Below, one piece after another: positions 53,310 through 61,061 of a stretch of 64,000 bases of DNA. Every line of letters starts with the position of its first letter. Position 1 is the stretch's first letter. The DNA comes from Fodinibacter sp963695175 (GTDB taxonomy: Bacteria; Actinomycetota; Actinomycetes; Actinomycetales; Dermatophilaceae). The notes under the pieces are model-generated. The model was given only the letters and a program-made list of their open reading frames with translations. It did not search any database and had not been told where the DNA came from. A program made the translations under genes and the position numbers. The stretch is from the NCBI GenBank assembly GCA_963695175.1, contig CAVOGG010000009.1:1-64000 (forward strand), given 5' to 3'.

Positions 53310-54509
53310 TCAGCCGGCGTCGCGGATGCCGTGCGCCCGCCGAGGTGTCGGAAGGCCCAGGTCGAGCAGCAGGTCGGGTCGCGAGTCCTCGGCGGTGGCT
53401 GCGTCGATGAGCTCCTGCGACGTGAGTGGCCGGGGCGCCGTCTCGACCGGGGTCAGGACGGGGATCTCGTCGCCGACGAGGTCGAGGTCGTGCATCCGCC
53501 GCGCGGTCACCATGACCCGAGACTCCAGGGCGCCGACCATGGCGTTGTAGGCCTCGACGCTGGACTGCAGGCTGCGGCCCACCTTGGCCGTGTGGGCGCC
53601 CAGGGTTGCGAGCCGTCTGTGCAGGTCGCGACCGAGGTCGAGCAGCTCGCGAGCACTGGCCGAGAGGGCATCCTGCTGCCAGGTGAAGGCCACCGTGCGC
53701 AACAGCGCCATCAGCGAGCCGGGGCCGACGAGCACGACCCGCTGGGCCAGGGCGCGCTCGTGCAGCGACGGCTGGGCCGCCAGCGCCGCCCCGAGCATCG
53801 CGTCGCTCGGCACGAAGCAGACGACCATCTCGGGCCCCTCGCGGAACGCCGACCAGTACTCCTTGGCGGCCAGGGCGGCGACGTGACGCCCCAGCACGGT
53901 GGCGTGGTCGACGAGCAGGGCTGCCCGCTCGTCGTCGGGGAGGTCCTCGGCCTGGGCGTCGAGGAAGGCGTTCATCGGCGCCTTGGCGTCGATGACCAGC
54001 ACCTTGCCGCCGGGCAGCCGCACCACGACGTCGGGCCGGACGCCGCGGTCGTGGGCACTGACCGCGGTGACCTGCTCGTCGAAGTCGCAGCGCGACAGCA
54101 TCCCGGACGCTTCCAGCACCCGCCGAAGCTGCACCTCACCCCACGCGCCGCGCACGGTGGAGGAGCGCAGCGAGCCGGCCAGTGACGCGGTCTGGCGACC
54201 GAGGTGCTGGGTCTCGCCCTCGACCCGGGACAGCAGGGCCCGCAGCGAGCCGAACTGCTCCATGCGATCGCGCTCGAGCGAGCCCACGTGGGTCTCGACG
54301 CGCACCAGGGCGTCCTTGAGGGGCGCGAGCAGCGCGGCCGTCTCCATGTCCTCGGCCAGCGAGGTCTCGAGGTCGAGCACCCGCTCGCGCAACAGGTCGC
54401 GTTCGGCCACCACGGCAGCCGAGCGCGCGGCGTACAGGAGGCGGCAGACCGCCACCGCGACACCGACGCCGACGACCAGACCCACCAGGCCCCACACCGT
54501 TGCGTTCAT
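53310..54509 (-). CDS. rmuC: DNA recombination protein RmuC
   Basis: RmuC limits inversions and carries a PD-(D/E)XK-like nuclease fold in the family. It has 399 residues from ATG 54509. An N-terminal membrane segment (V-W-G-L-V-G-L-V-V-G-V-G-V-A-V-A-V) is followed by a coiled coil (about 35-100). The core is R-G-A-W-G-E-V-Q-L-R-R-V-L-E, R-P-D-V-V-V-R-L-P-G-G-K and V-I-D-A-K-A-P. It is convergent with the GNAT gene and divergent from the NUDIX gene. Confidence 0.93.
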   Translation of the reverse strand: MNATVWGLVGLVVGVGVAVAVCRLLYAARSAAVVAERDLLRERVLDLETSLAEDMETAALLAPLKDALVRVETHVGSLERDRMEQFGSLRALLSRVEGETQHLGRQTASLAGSLRSSTVRGAWGEVQLRRVLEASGMLSRCDFDEQVTAVSAHDRGVRPDVVVRLPGGKVLVIDAKAPMNAFLDAQAEDLPDDERAALLVDHATVLGRHVAALAAKEYWSAFREGPEMVVCFVPSDAMLGAALAAQPSLHERALAQRVVLVGPGSLMALLRTVAFTWQQDALSASARELLDLGRDLHRRLATLGAHTAKVGRSLQSSVEAYNAMVGALESRVMVTARRMHDLDLVGDEIPVLTPVETAPRPLTSQELIDAATAEDSRPDLLLDLGLPTPRRAHGIRDAG

Positions 54510-54548
54510 GGCGTGACCCTCCCACCCGGCACCGACAGGGGCCGCCGG

Positions 54549-54554
54549 TAGCCT
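54549..54554 (+). promoter_or_regulatory. -10 element for leaderless NUDIX gene
   Basis: TAGCCT lies 6 bp before the ATG at 54561, with no Shine-Dalgarno between. Confidence 0.45.
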
Positions 54555-54560
54555 CGGGAC

Positions 54561-55067
54561 ATGCCGCAACGCACGGAGTCCGAGCGGGAGCGTCTGCGGC
54601 GCATCTCGATCCTCAACGCCCGCCTGCCGAAGAAGCGCACCATCGCCCAGGGCGTCCTGCGCAACCCCGCCGGCGAGGTGCTGCTCTGCGAGCTCAGCTA
54701 CAAGAAGGAGTGGGACCTGCCCGGCGGGGTCGTCGACCCGGGGGAGTCGCCCGCCACCTGCGTCGAGCGCGAGGTCGAGGAGGAGCTCGGCATCCAGGTC
54801 ACCGCCGGGCGCCTGCTCGCCGTCAACTGGCTGCCGCCGTGGCGCGGCTGGGACGACGCGCTGCTCTACCTGTTCGACCTCGGCGAGCACGGGAGCGGTG
54901 AGCTCGATCCGGCGCTGTTCCTGCGCCGCGAGATCGCCGGGGCGCACTGGCGGACGGTCGCGGGTGCCGCGGCGCACGTCGCGCCGTACACCGCGCGGAT
55001 GCTGGAGGTCGCCCACGACGCCGAGCACACGGCCTACCTGGAGAACAGCGAGCCGGCCGGCGGCTGA
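54561..55067 (+). CDS. NUDIX hydrolase
   Basis: A 168-residue pyrophosphohydrolase. The complete Nudix box is G-G-V-V-D-P-G-E-S-P-A-T, then R-E-V-E-E-E-L-G-I (G-x5-E-x7-R-E-U-x-E-E-x-G-U). The N terminus is charged (E-S-E-R-E-R-L-R-R). The substrate is unknown. It ends 55 bp before ychF on the same strand. Confidence 0.9.
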   Translation: MPQRTESERERLRRISILNARLPKKRTIAQGVLRNPAGEVLLCELSYKKEWDLPGGVVDPGESPATCVEREVEEELGIQVTAGRLLAVNWLPPWRGWDDALLYLFDLGEHGSGELDPALFLRREIAGAHWRTVAGAAAHVAPYTARMLEVAHDAEHTAYLENSEPAGG

Positions 55068-55107
55068 GCGACGCACCGCCGCGGCGAGGAGGGGCCCGTG
55101 GCGCCGG

Positions 55108-55113
55108 TAGACT
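55108..55113 (+). promoter_or_regulatory. -10 element for ychF
   Basis: TAGACT lies 9 bp before the GTG start, giving a leaderless or near-leaderless transcript. Confidence 0.4.
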
Positions 55114-55122
55114 CTCGGCCTC

Positions 55123-56208
55123 GTGGCCCTTCAAATCGGAATCGTCGGACTGCCCAACGTCGGCAAGTCCACGATGTTCAACGCTCTGACCAAGAACAAC
55201 GTCCTCGCGGCGAACTACCCGTTCGCGACGATCGACCCCAACGTAGGCGTCGTCCCGCTGCCGGACGAGCGGCTCGCGCGCCTGGCCGAGATCTTCGGCA
55301 GCGAGAAGATCCTCCCGGCCACCGTCTCGTTCGTCGACATCGCCGGCATCGTGCGCGGCGCGTCCGAGGGGGAGGGGCTGGGCAACAAGTTCCTCGCCAA
55401 CATCCGTGAGGCCGACGCGATCTGCCAGGTGGTGCGCGCCTTCGAGGACGGCGACGTCGTGCACGTCGACGGCAAGGTCTCGCCCAGCTCGGACATCGAG
55501 ACGATCCACACCGAGCTGATCCTCGCCGACCTGCAGACCCTCGAGAAGGCCGTGGTGCGGCTCGAGAAGGAGGCGCGGATCAAGAAGGAGTCCAAGCCGC
55601 TGCTCGAGAACGCCCTCGCTGCCCAGAAGGTGCTCGAGGAGGGCTCGACCCTGTATGCCGCGGGTGCCGCCGCCGGTGTCGACCTCGCGCTCGCGTCGGG
55701 GCTGGGGCTGCTGACGACCAAGCCGTTCATCTACGTGTTCAACCTCGACGAGGAGCAGCTCGCCGACGCCGCCCTGCACGCGCGGCTGGGCGCCCTGGTC
55801 GCACCGGCCGACGCGGTGTTCCTCAACGCCAAGCTCGAGATGGACCTCATGGAGATGTCCGCCGAGGACGCCCTGGAGATGCTCCAGTCCTTCGGCGCCG
55901 AGGAGAGCGGCCTGGACCAGCTCGCGCGGGTGGGCTTCCACACCCTCGGCCTGCAGACCTACCTCACTGCGGGTCCGAAGGAGTCGCGGGCCTGGACGAT
56001 CCACCAGGGCTGGACCGCCCCGCAGGCCGCGGGCGTCATCCACACCGACTTCCAGCGCGGCTTCATCAAGGCCGAGATCGTGTCGTTCTCCGACCTGGAT
56101 GCCGCGGGCGCGATGGCCGCCGCGCGGGCCGCCGGTCGGGTGCGCATGGAGGGCAAGGAGTACGTCATGCAGGACGGCGACGTCGTGGAGTTCCGCTTCA
56201 ACGTCTGA
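55123..56208 (+). CDS. ychF: Redox-regulated ATPase/GTPase YchF (OLA1)
   Basis: A universal P-loop NTPase that associates with ribosomes and prefers ATP. It has 361 residues from GTG 55123. G1 is G-L-P-N-V-G-K-S-T, G3 is D-I-A-G-I-V-R-G-A and the noncanonical G4 region is N-L-D-E. The C-terminal TGS domain includes D-F-Q-R-G-F-I-K-A-E. It marks the end of the core-like region; sequence beyond it looks accessory. Confidence 0.96.
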   Translation: MALQIGIVGLPNVGKSTMFNALTKNNVLAANYPFATIDPNVGVVPLPDERLARLAEIFGSEKILPATVSFVDIAGIVRGASEGEGLGNKFLANIREADAICQVVRAFEDGDVVHVDGKVSPSSDIETIHTELILADLQTLEKAVVRLEKEARIKKESKPLLENALAAQKVLEEGSTLYAAGAAAGVDLALASGLGLLTTKPFIYVFNLDEEQLADAALHARLGALVAPADAVFLNAKLEMDLMEMSAEDALEMLQSFGAEESGLDQLARVGFHTLGLQTYLTAGPKESRAWTIHQGWTAPQAAGVIHTDFQRGFIKAEIVSFSDLDAAGAMAAARAAGRVRMEGKEYVMQDGDVVEFRFNV

Positions 56209-56423
56209 ATGGGCACGTTTTTGCAGGTCAGAGGGGGTGCGCCCTGTCCCAGTCCGCGCACAGTCCGCAAGAAGTTCAGCGCGATGTGCTTGATCTGCTC
56301 GTTCTGAGGGCCCATGTCCGGACCCGCTGCGGCCATGTGATCCGCCCATGACGTGACCCTTTGGCGGCGACGTGAGACGTGCACCAAGTGGCTGGTTGTC
56401 CCATGCGGAGGACGCCGCCGTGG
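56209..56423. other. Gene-free stretch after ychF
   Basis: No supported gene is present. A minus-strand reading (M-G-P-Q-N-E-Q-I-K-H-I-A-L-N-F-L-R-T-V near 56240-56310) looks protein-like but has no start context and runs into ychF antisense. It could be the remnant of a lost gene. Confidence 0.4.
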
Positions 56424-57719
56424 TCAGCGCAGGTTGTAGTACTCCCTGTGGACGTTGGCTGCCTTCACACCCTTCTTGACCAGGTCCTTCTGAAGTGCGT
56501 TGACCATCGACTCAGGACCGCAGAGGAAGGCCGACAGCTCAGATGGGCGGCCCTGGACGCTGGTCAGGATCTGGTCGACAGTCAGTCTTGGTGAGACCTG
56601 GGTGTCGATCAGGTGCAGGTGCAGTTCCTCATGGTGCCCCGCGAGATGGGTGACCTCCTCGACCAGTGGCGGGTTTCCGCGGGAGGTGTAGAAGAAGTCG
56701 ACCCGGTGGGGCAGCTGTTCGGGTCGGGCCGACCGGAGCCAGCTGAGCATCGGGGAGACGCCGATGCCTCCAGCGACCCACACCTGGTGCTCGGTGCCGC
56801 GGCCGTAGTCGAAGTGGCCCTTCGGGCTGCTGATGACGGCCGGCATGCCGGGCTCCACCAGGTCGGCGATGTTCGAGGTGAAGTCACCCATGGCGCCGAC
56901 CGTGATCCGGACGTTGTCCTCGGCGGGGGCGCTGGCGATCGTGAAGGGGTGCTTGTGCCAGCCGTCCCGCGCCTCGAGGTTGACCAGGGCGAACTGTCCC
57001 GGCTTGAACTCGAAGCGCCGCCCGAGCGGTCGAAGCCAGATCTCCACCGAAGCCTCGGTGATCGGGGCGACCGAGGCCACCTGGTAGTCGTGGGTGCGCG
57101 CGAAGCGGCGTGCGAGCAGTTCCCGGTAGGCGTAGAAGCCCAGGCCCACCCCGCCGGTGACCATGAAGGACCAGCGCAGCACCTGCGAGCCGAACACGGA
57201 GGCGTCCAGCAGTGCATGTGCGAAGCCGAGGGCGAGGAACAGCCCGGTCAGGCGGTGGAACCCGCGCCACAGCCCGTAGCTGCCCACCCACCGGTGAACC
57301 TGGGCGGCCGCCCGAGTCTCCATCAGGGCGTAGACCGGTCCGCGCAGCGCCCCTGGCACGATCGAGCGCCACCGCGGCGCGATCGCCCACACCACCAGCG
57401 TCGCCAGGCCGACGATGCCGACCGTCCCCAGCGTCGGGCCCAGCTGCGTGGCGTTGGGATTGCCGGTCGTGGCGATGTGGATTCCGATCAGCAACGTGCC
57501 GACGATGGCCACCCGACGGTGCCACACGGCCGCCTTGTCGACGCCGTCGAAGAACTGCTCGACGGCCCGCAGCGTGCTGATCAGGACGAGCCCGACCGAG
57601 AGGAGCAGGACGCCTTCGGCTCCCAGCAGCTGGCCGACAAAGGATCCGGCCGGCGGATCGGTCGGCCGGGCCACGACCCACACGACCGCCAGGCCGAGGG
57701 CAAGGGCGGCAATGGTCAT
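56424..57719 (-). CDS. Ferric reductase-like transmembrane flavoprotein oxidoreductase
   Basis: A membrane electron-transfer protein. The N-terminal half has about six hydrophobic segments with several histidines suited to haem binding (W-H-R-R-V, G-I-H-I-A, Q-V-H-R-W-V, F-A-H-A-L-L). The C-terminal half has an FAD domain (H-K-H-P-F-T-I-A-S-A-P) and an NAD(P)H domain (V-A-G-G-I-G-V-S-P-M-L, C-G-P-E-S-M-V). ATG 57719 gives 431 residues. An Arg-rich upstream segment is in frame, so the true start may lie further out. The physiological acceptor is unknown. Confidence 0.82.
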   Translation of the reverse strand: MTIAALALGLAVVWVVARPTDPPAGSFVGQLLGAEGVLLLSVGLVLISTLRAVEQFFDGVDKAAVWHRRVAIVGTLLIGIHIATTGNPNATQLGPTLGTVGIVGLATLVVWAIAPRWRSIVPGALRGPVYALMETRAAAQVHRWVGSYGLWRGFHRLTGLFLALGFAHALLDASVFGSQVLRWSFMVTGGVGLGFYAYRELLARRFARTHDYQVASVAPITEASVEIWLRPLGRRFEFKPGQFALVNLEARDGWHKHPFTIASAPAEDNVRITVGAMGDFTSNIADLVEPGMPAVISSPKGHFDYGRGTEHQVWVAGGIGVSPMLSWLRSARPEQLPHRVDFFYTSRGNPPLVEEVTHLAGHHEELHLHLIDTQVSPRLTVDQILTSVQGRPSELSAFLCGPESMVNALQKDLVKKGVKAANVHREYYNLR

Positions 57720-58068
57720 CGGTCCCACGAGCCTGGTCGCGATGTGCGAACCTCGGTATGGGCGCCGGTGCCGTGTAGGGGTCCCAACGGTCAAGGCGGT
57801 CTCCGCATCCTGTCGGGCGGGTACGCAGCAACTCGTACGGTGACGTCTGGTGGTCCTTGCAGCGTAACGGCGCAGGCACCCCACAGGGTGAAGTCGGCCC
57901 AGCGGCAAACCCGTCGGCCTGGCGACGCCGCTGAGCACGAGGACCGCTACCACCTGCCCCCAGGCCCGTGCGCCAGACCGCTCCCCTTCGCGTCGTCCCC
58001 GCTGGCGGCCCAGTGCCACAACCCGATCCGCACTGTCATGCCGCCGTAAGTGCACGGGCTGGTGCCGG
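57720..58068. other. Unassigned stretch upstream of the flavoprotein gene
   Basis: It holds the possible N-terminal extension of the flavoprotein gene (in-frame, Arg-rich to about 57800) and its promoter. No other coding signal, tRNA or terminator is evident. Confidence 0.4.
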
Positions 58069-58266
58069 TGGTCGAAGGAGGAGTTCTACGTCGCGTTCGG
58101 CGGCGAGGGTGTGCGCTTGGCGATCTTCTCGCGACCAGGCATGGGCGCTAACACCCACGACCACCCCGACTATCGGACTGCGTGCACCGGCCAGGCGTTC
58201 GAACTGAACTTCCAGTGCGAGAGTCGTGCCGAAGTGGATGAGCGTTTCGCGTGGCTTACGGGGTCA
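58069..58266 (+). pseudogene. Fragment of a glyoxalase/bleomycin-resistance (VOC) protein
   Basis: An open stretch reads W-S-K-E-E-F-Y-V-A-F-G-G-E-G-V-R-L, then S-R-P-G-M-G-A-N-T-H-D-H-P and F-E-L-N-F-Q-C-E-S. This is the middle of a VOC-fold protein of about 130 residues. The N-terminal third and the C-terminal metal-ligand end are missing. Similarity stops just at the 3' end of the sortase gene, so this is a decayed gene cut by rearrangement. Confidence 0.6.
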
Positions 58267-58270
58267 GGGC

Positions 58271-58972
58271 TCAGGGGACGAGGTGTGCGTAGGCGACGAC
58301 GTTGTCGAGGTAATGGCCGCTGTGCTGGTCGATGTCGCCCCCACAGGTGATGAGCCGCAGCTCGGCGCGTCCGCCGGTGTCGGCGTAGACCTCGGAGGTC
58401 GGGAACTGCGCCTTCGGGTAGCGCTTGACGCGGTCGACGACGAACGTGGCGGTGGAGCCGTCCTTGCGCTCGACCACCACTTTTGCGCCCTTCTTGAGGG
58501 CGCCAAGACGGTAGAAGACAGCCGGGCCGAGGTGGCTGTCGACGTGTGCAGCGATGACCGACGGGCCGAACTCACCGGGAGTCGGCCCGGCGGCGTACCA
58601 CCCGGCCTTCTGGAAGTCCTTCGGGGCCTCGAGCTCGCCCTTGTCGTCGAGACCGAGGTCGACCAAGCCCTTGGTGGCGACCTTGATCGAGGGAATCCGC
58701 AGCGCCACAGGCGCACTGGGCACCATGATCGGACCGAAGTCGGATGCCGGCAGCCGGGCTGCCGCCGTCGTCGGGGCGGTTCGTGGTGCTGGTGGCGCCG
58801 AGCCGGACGTGGTGGGCTGCGCGACCTGCGTCTGGCTACTGTCCGGCTGTGGCGGCGGGCCGGGTGCGGTTAGAGCCCGAGCCACCAGACCGCCGCCCAG
58901 CACGAGCAGCACGACGGTGACCACCGCGGCAAGGACACCGCGGCGGCCACCGAACGTCGGCGAAATCGGCAT
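58271..58972 (-). CDS. Class F sortase
   Basis: A membrane-anchored transpeptidase, 233 residues. One N-terminal membrane segment (V-L-A-A-V-V-T-V-V-L-L-V-L-G-G-G-L-V) is followed by a Pro/Thr/Ser linker to about residue 75. The catalytic domain has the active His in A-A-H-V-D-S-H-L-G-P and the active Cys in L-I-T-C-G-G. The region G-H-Y-L-D-N-V-V-A-Y-A follows. The ATG overlaps the stop of the upstream CHRD gene by one base, so the sortase and that surface protein are co-expressed. Confidence 0.88.
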   Translation of the reverse strand: MPISPTFGGRRGVLAAVVTVVLLVLGGGLVARALTAPGPPPQPDSSQTQVAQPTTSGSAPPAPRTAPTTAAARLPASDFGPIMVPSAPVALRIPSIKVATKGLVDLGLDDKGELEAPKDFQKAGWYAAGPTPGEFGPSVIAAHVDSHLGPAVFYRLGALKKGAKVVVERKDGSTATFVVDRVKRYPKAQFPTSEVYADTGGRAELRLITCGGDIDQHSGHYLDNVVAYAHLVP

Positions 58973-59742
58973 CAGAGGCGGTTGGTCGCCTTGCGGGCGG
59001 CGAATGCTCCGGTGCCCAGGGCGGTGAGGATCAGGCCGCCACCGAGGGCGAGACCCAGCGACTCGTTCGGGGTGGAGGTGCCGCCGCCGCCGGTCTGGAC
59101 GCCGCCGGCAGGCGCCGCCGCGAGGACGCCACAGATGGCGGGGTCGGTGGCCTCGGTCGGCAGGCTCGGGTCGAGGTCGCTCTTGGTGTCACCGTCGTAC
59201 TTGCCGTTGTCGTTGTGGTCCACACCGTGGACGACGACGACACTCTGGCCCTTGACGATGGCCGTGGCCACGTCCGGGGACACCTTGATGCTGCCGCGCT
59301 CGTAGGAGATCTTGCCGCCGGGGGCGGTGTCGAAGCGGTCGACGGCCAGGCCGCTGTCAGGGGAGGTGTCGCCGGTCTTGGTCAGGGAGACGACGATCGG
59401 TCCGTAGGCCGGACCGCCGTCGGTGGTGTTGATGGTGCCGTCGCCCTCGGCGTCGTCCTTCGCAGTGGGGCACTCATGACGCGCGTCGGCACCGAAGTGG
59501 ATGTGTGCCGCGTGCGGGTTGTCAGCCAGCAGACCCGAGGCCGCCATGGTGACGTCGATGCGGGTGCCGGTGACGGTGACCATCGCCGTCCCGCTGGCGT
59601 CGACCCCATTGAGGGCCACTGGACGCAGGGTGGCCATGGTGTTGCCGTCGGTCGCGGTGGCGGCCTGGGCCATACCGGCGCCGAGGGTGAGGAGGAGGGC
59701 CGACCCGAGGGTGGCGGTGCCGAGCTTCGTGGTGGTGCGCAT
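58972..59742 (-). CDS. CHRD-domain surface protein with C-terminal anchor
   Basis: A secreted 256-residue protein: signal peptide (A-L-L-L-T-L-G-A-G-M-A-Q-A-A), CHRD-type beta domain (N-P-H-A-A-H-I-H-F-G-A-D), then V-V-V-H-G-V-D-H-N-D-N-G-K-Y-D-G. A Gly-rich stretch (Q-T-G-G-G-G-T) leads to a hydrophobic helix and a basic end (A-R-K-A-T-N-R-L). This tail looks like a sorting signal, and the sortase gene overlaps its stop codon. That it is the substrate is inference. Confidence 0.85.
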   Translation of the reverse strand: MRTTTKLGTATLGSALLLTLGAGMAQAATATDGNTMATLRPVALNGVDASGTAMVTVTGTRIDVTMAASGLLADNPHAAHIHFGADARHECPTAKDDAEGDGTINTTDGGPAYGPIVVSLTKTGDTSPDSGLAVDRFDTAPGGKISYERGSIKVSPDVATAIVKGQSVVVVHGVDHNDNGKYDGDTKSDLDPSLPTEATDPAICGVLAAAPAGGVQTGGGGTSTPNESLGLALGGGLILTALGTGAFAARKATNRL

Positions 59743-60186
59743 GCAGGAACTCCCTTGTCCATGGGCCCGGTGTTGAGCCCGTCGTCGTGGTTGCGCAGAC
59801 CGCAGAGGTTCGCGGCGGCGGGCCTGTCGGATTGGTCGGCCTGCGAGCCAAGTTCGGCACTCGCAGTCATCCGGGGTCGAACACCCCTGAGGCGCAAACC
59901 GATCGGCGCATCGTGCACGCATGCACTCCGTGATGGCAAAGGACCGACGTGTGAGCAGATATGGACATCCGCACGACTGGGTGGCGACTCCCAAGGGGGC
60001 CGGGTTCACCGCCGCAGCGCAGAGGCTGACAGACCCCGCTCCGGGACCCCGCTCACCTGTCGCGCGTCCAGACGCACGAGTCTTCCTGTCACTCTCTGCC
60101 AGCACACAGCTCATCAATCCGGTTGGGAGTCCGCACCGAACTCCCCACGGTGGATTCCCTCTGGGCCGCCCTATCGGGAGGCAACC
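59743..60186. other. Divergent intergenic region without a gene
   Basis: This 444-bp stretch separates the CHRD gene (left) from the cupredoxin gene (right) and must hold both promoters. A small repeat GTGCA-CGCA-TGCAC lies near 59914-59928. No convincing -35/-10 pair stands out. GGGAGG precedes the cupredoxin ATG. Confidence 0.5.
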
Positions 60187-60624
60187 ATGACCCGCAAGAT
60201 CACGCTCGTTGCAGGTGTCCTAGCCCTGGTGTGGGGCCTGTCGGCCTGTGGCTCGTCGGCTACGGACACCGCCGGATCGCCCTTGACCTCGACGACGTCG
60301 TCGTCGATGCCCATGCCGTCGACCCCAAGCACCACCACCGAGCCCGGGACCGAGTCCCCTTCGGCAACTGCCCGCACCGGGGAGGCGGTCATCTCGATCG
60401 CCGCCTTCACGTTCACGGTGCCCACCTCAGTGGCTCCAGGAGCGCAGATCATCATCAAGAATGGGGACTCTCAGGCGCACACCGTCACCTCCAAGACAGG
60501 TGGGTTCGACGTCAAAGTGGACCCGGATGGTATGGCCACGTTGACCGCGCCGAGCAAGCCCGGAAGCTACCCGTTCGACTGCTCCTTCCACGGGAACATG
60601 ACCAGCACGCTGGTGGTGAAATGA
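60187..60624 (+). CDS. Cupredoxin-domain lipoprotein
   Basis: A 145-residue exported copper-protein candidate. The lipobox is L-S-A-C (residues about 18-21), followed by a Ser/Thr/Pro linker. The cupredoxin fold (I-S-I-A-A-F-T-F-T-V-P) has type-1 copper ligands: His in Q-A-H-T-V-T, and Cys, His and Met in D-C-S-F-H-G-N-M. It probably carries electrons or binds Cu at the membrane surface. The next gene overlaps its stop by 4 bp. Confidence 0.88.
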   Translation: MTRKITLVAGVLALVWGLSACGSSATDTAGSPLTSTTSSSMPMPSTPSTTTEPGTESPSATARTGEAVISIAAFTFTVPTSVAPGAQIIIKNGDSQAHTVTSKTGGFDVKVDPDGMATLTAPSKPGSYPFDCSFHGNMTSTLVVK

Positions 60625-61055
60625 CCCAGTGGCGCCGGTGCATGCAACGGCGGGGGGTGATGATGGTGGCTGCCGATCCCCTGTGGTCCTACGAGATCAC
60701 CTTCGCGCCGCGGCCCCGCAGCGTTGCCGCCGTTCGCCGGTTCGTCCAAGGGCATCTGGACTTCCATCAGCTGCCGATGCTCGTGGACGACATCTCGTTG
60801 GTGGCGAGCGAACTGGCGACCAACGCACTCAACCATTGCGGAACGCCCTTCGCGGTGACGCTCACGGCTTTCGCCGACCACATCATCCTGGCAGTGAGGG
60901 ACGGTTCGGCCTCTTGGCCGATCCGCGTGCACGCCCAGCCCGACGCTGCCGCAGGTCGTGGGATGGCCATCGTCGACGTCGTGAGCCGAGACTGGGGCGT
61001 GGTCCTCGAGCGCGGCGTCGGCAAGACGGTGTGGGCTGCATTCGACGTCGGGTAG
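60621..61055 (+). CDS. HATPase-fold anti-sigma-type protein (RsbW/BtrW-like)
   Basis: A 144-residue GHKL ATPase. N box: S-E-L-A-T-N-A-L-N-H-C. G1: V-R-D-G-S. G2: G-R-G-M-A-I-V-D-V-V. Such proteins sequester sigma factors or phosphorylate anti-anti-sigma factors. ATG 60621 overlaps the cupredoxin stop, and an internal ATG at 60660 behind a G-rich site is an alternative start. It faces a PP2C phosphatase gene tail to tail, 6 bp away. No sigma factor lies in the window. Confidence 0.85.
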   Translation: MTQWRRCMQRRGVMMVAADPLWSYEITFAPRPRSVAAVRRFVQGHLDFHQLPMLVDDISLVASELATNALNHCGTPFAVTLTAFADHIILAVRDGSASWPIRVHAQPDAAAGRGMAIVDVVSRDWGVVLERGVGKTVWAAFDVG

Positions 61056-61061
61056 CTGCGT

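Noticed and set aside
55959..56387. Minus-strand frame with protein-like segment (G-P-Q-N-E-Q-I-K-H-I-A-L-N-F-L)
   Set aside because: It overlaps the certain ychF gene in antisense and has no start context; at best a remnant, so not called as a gene.
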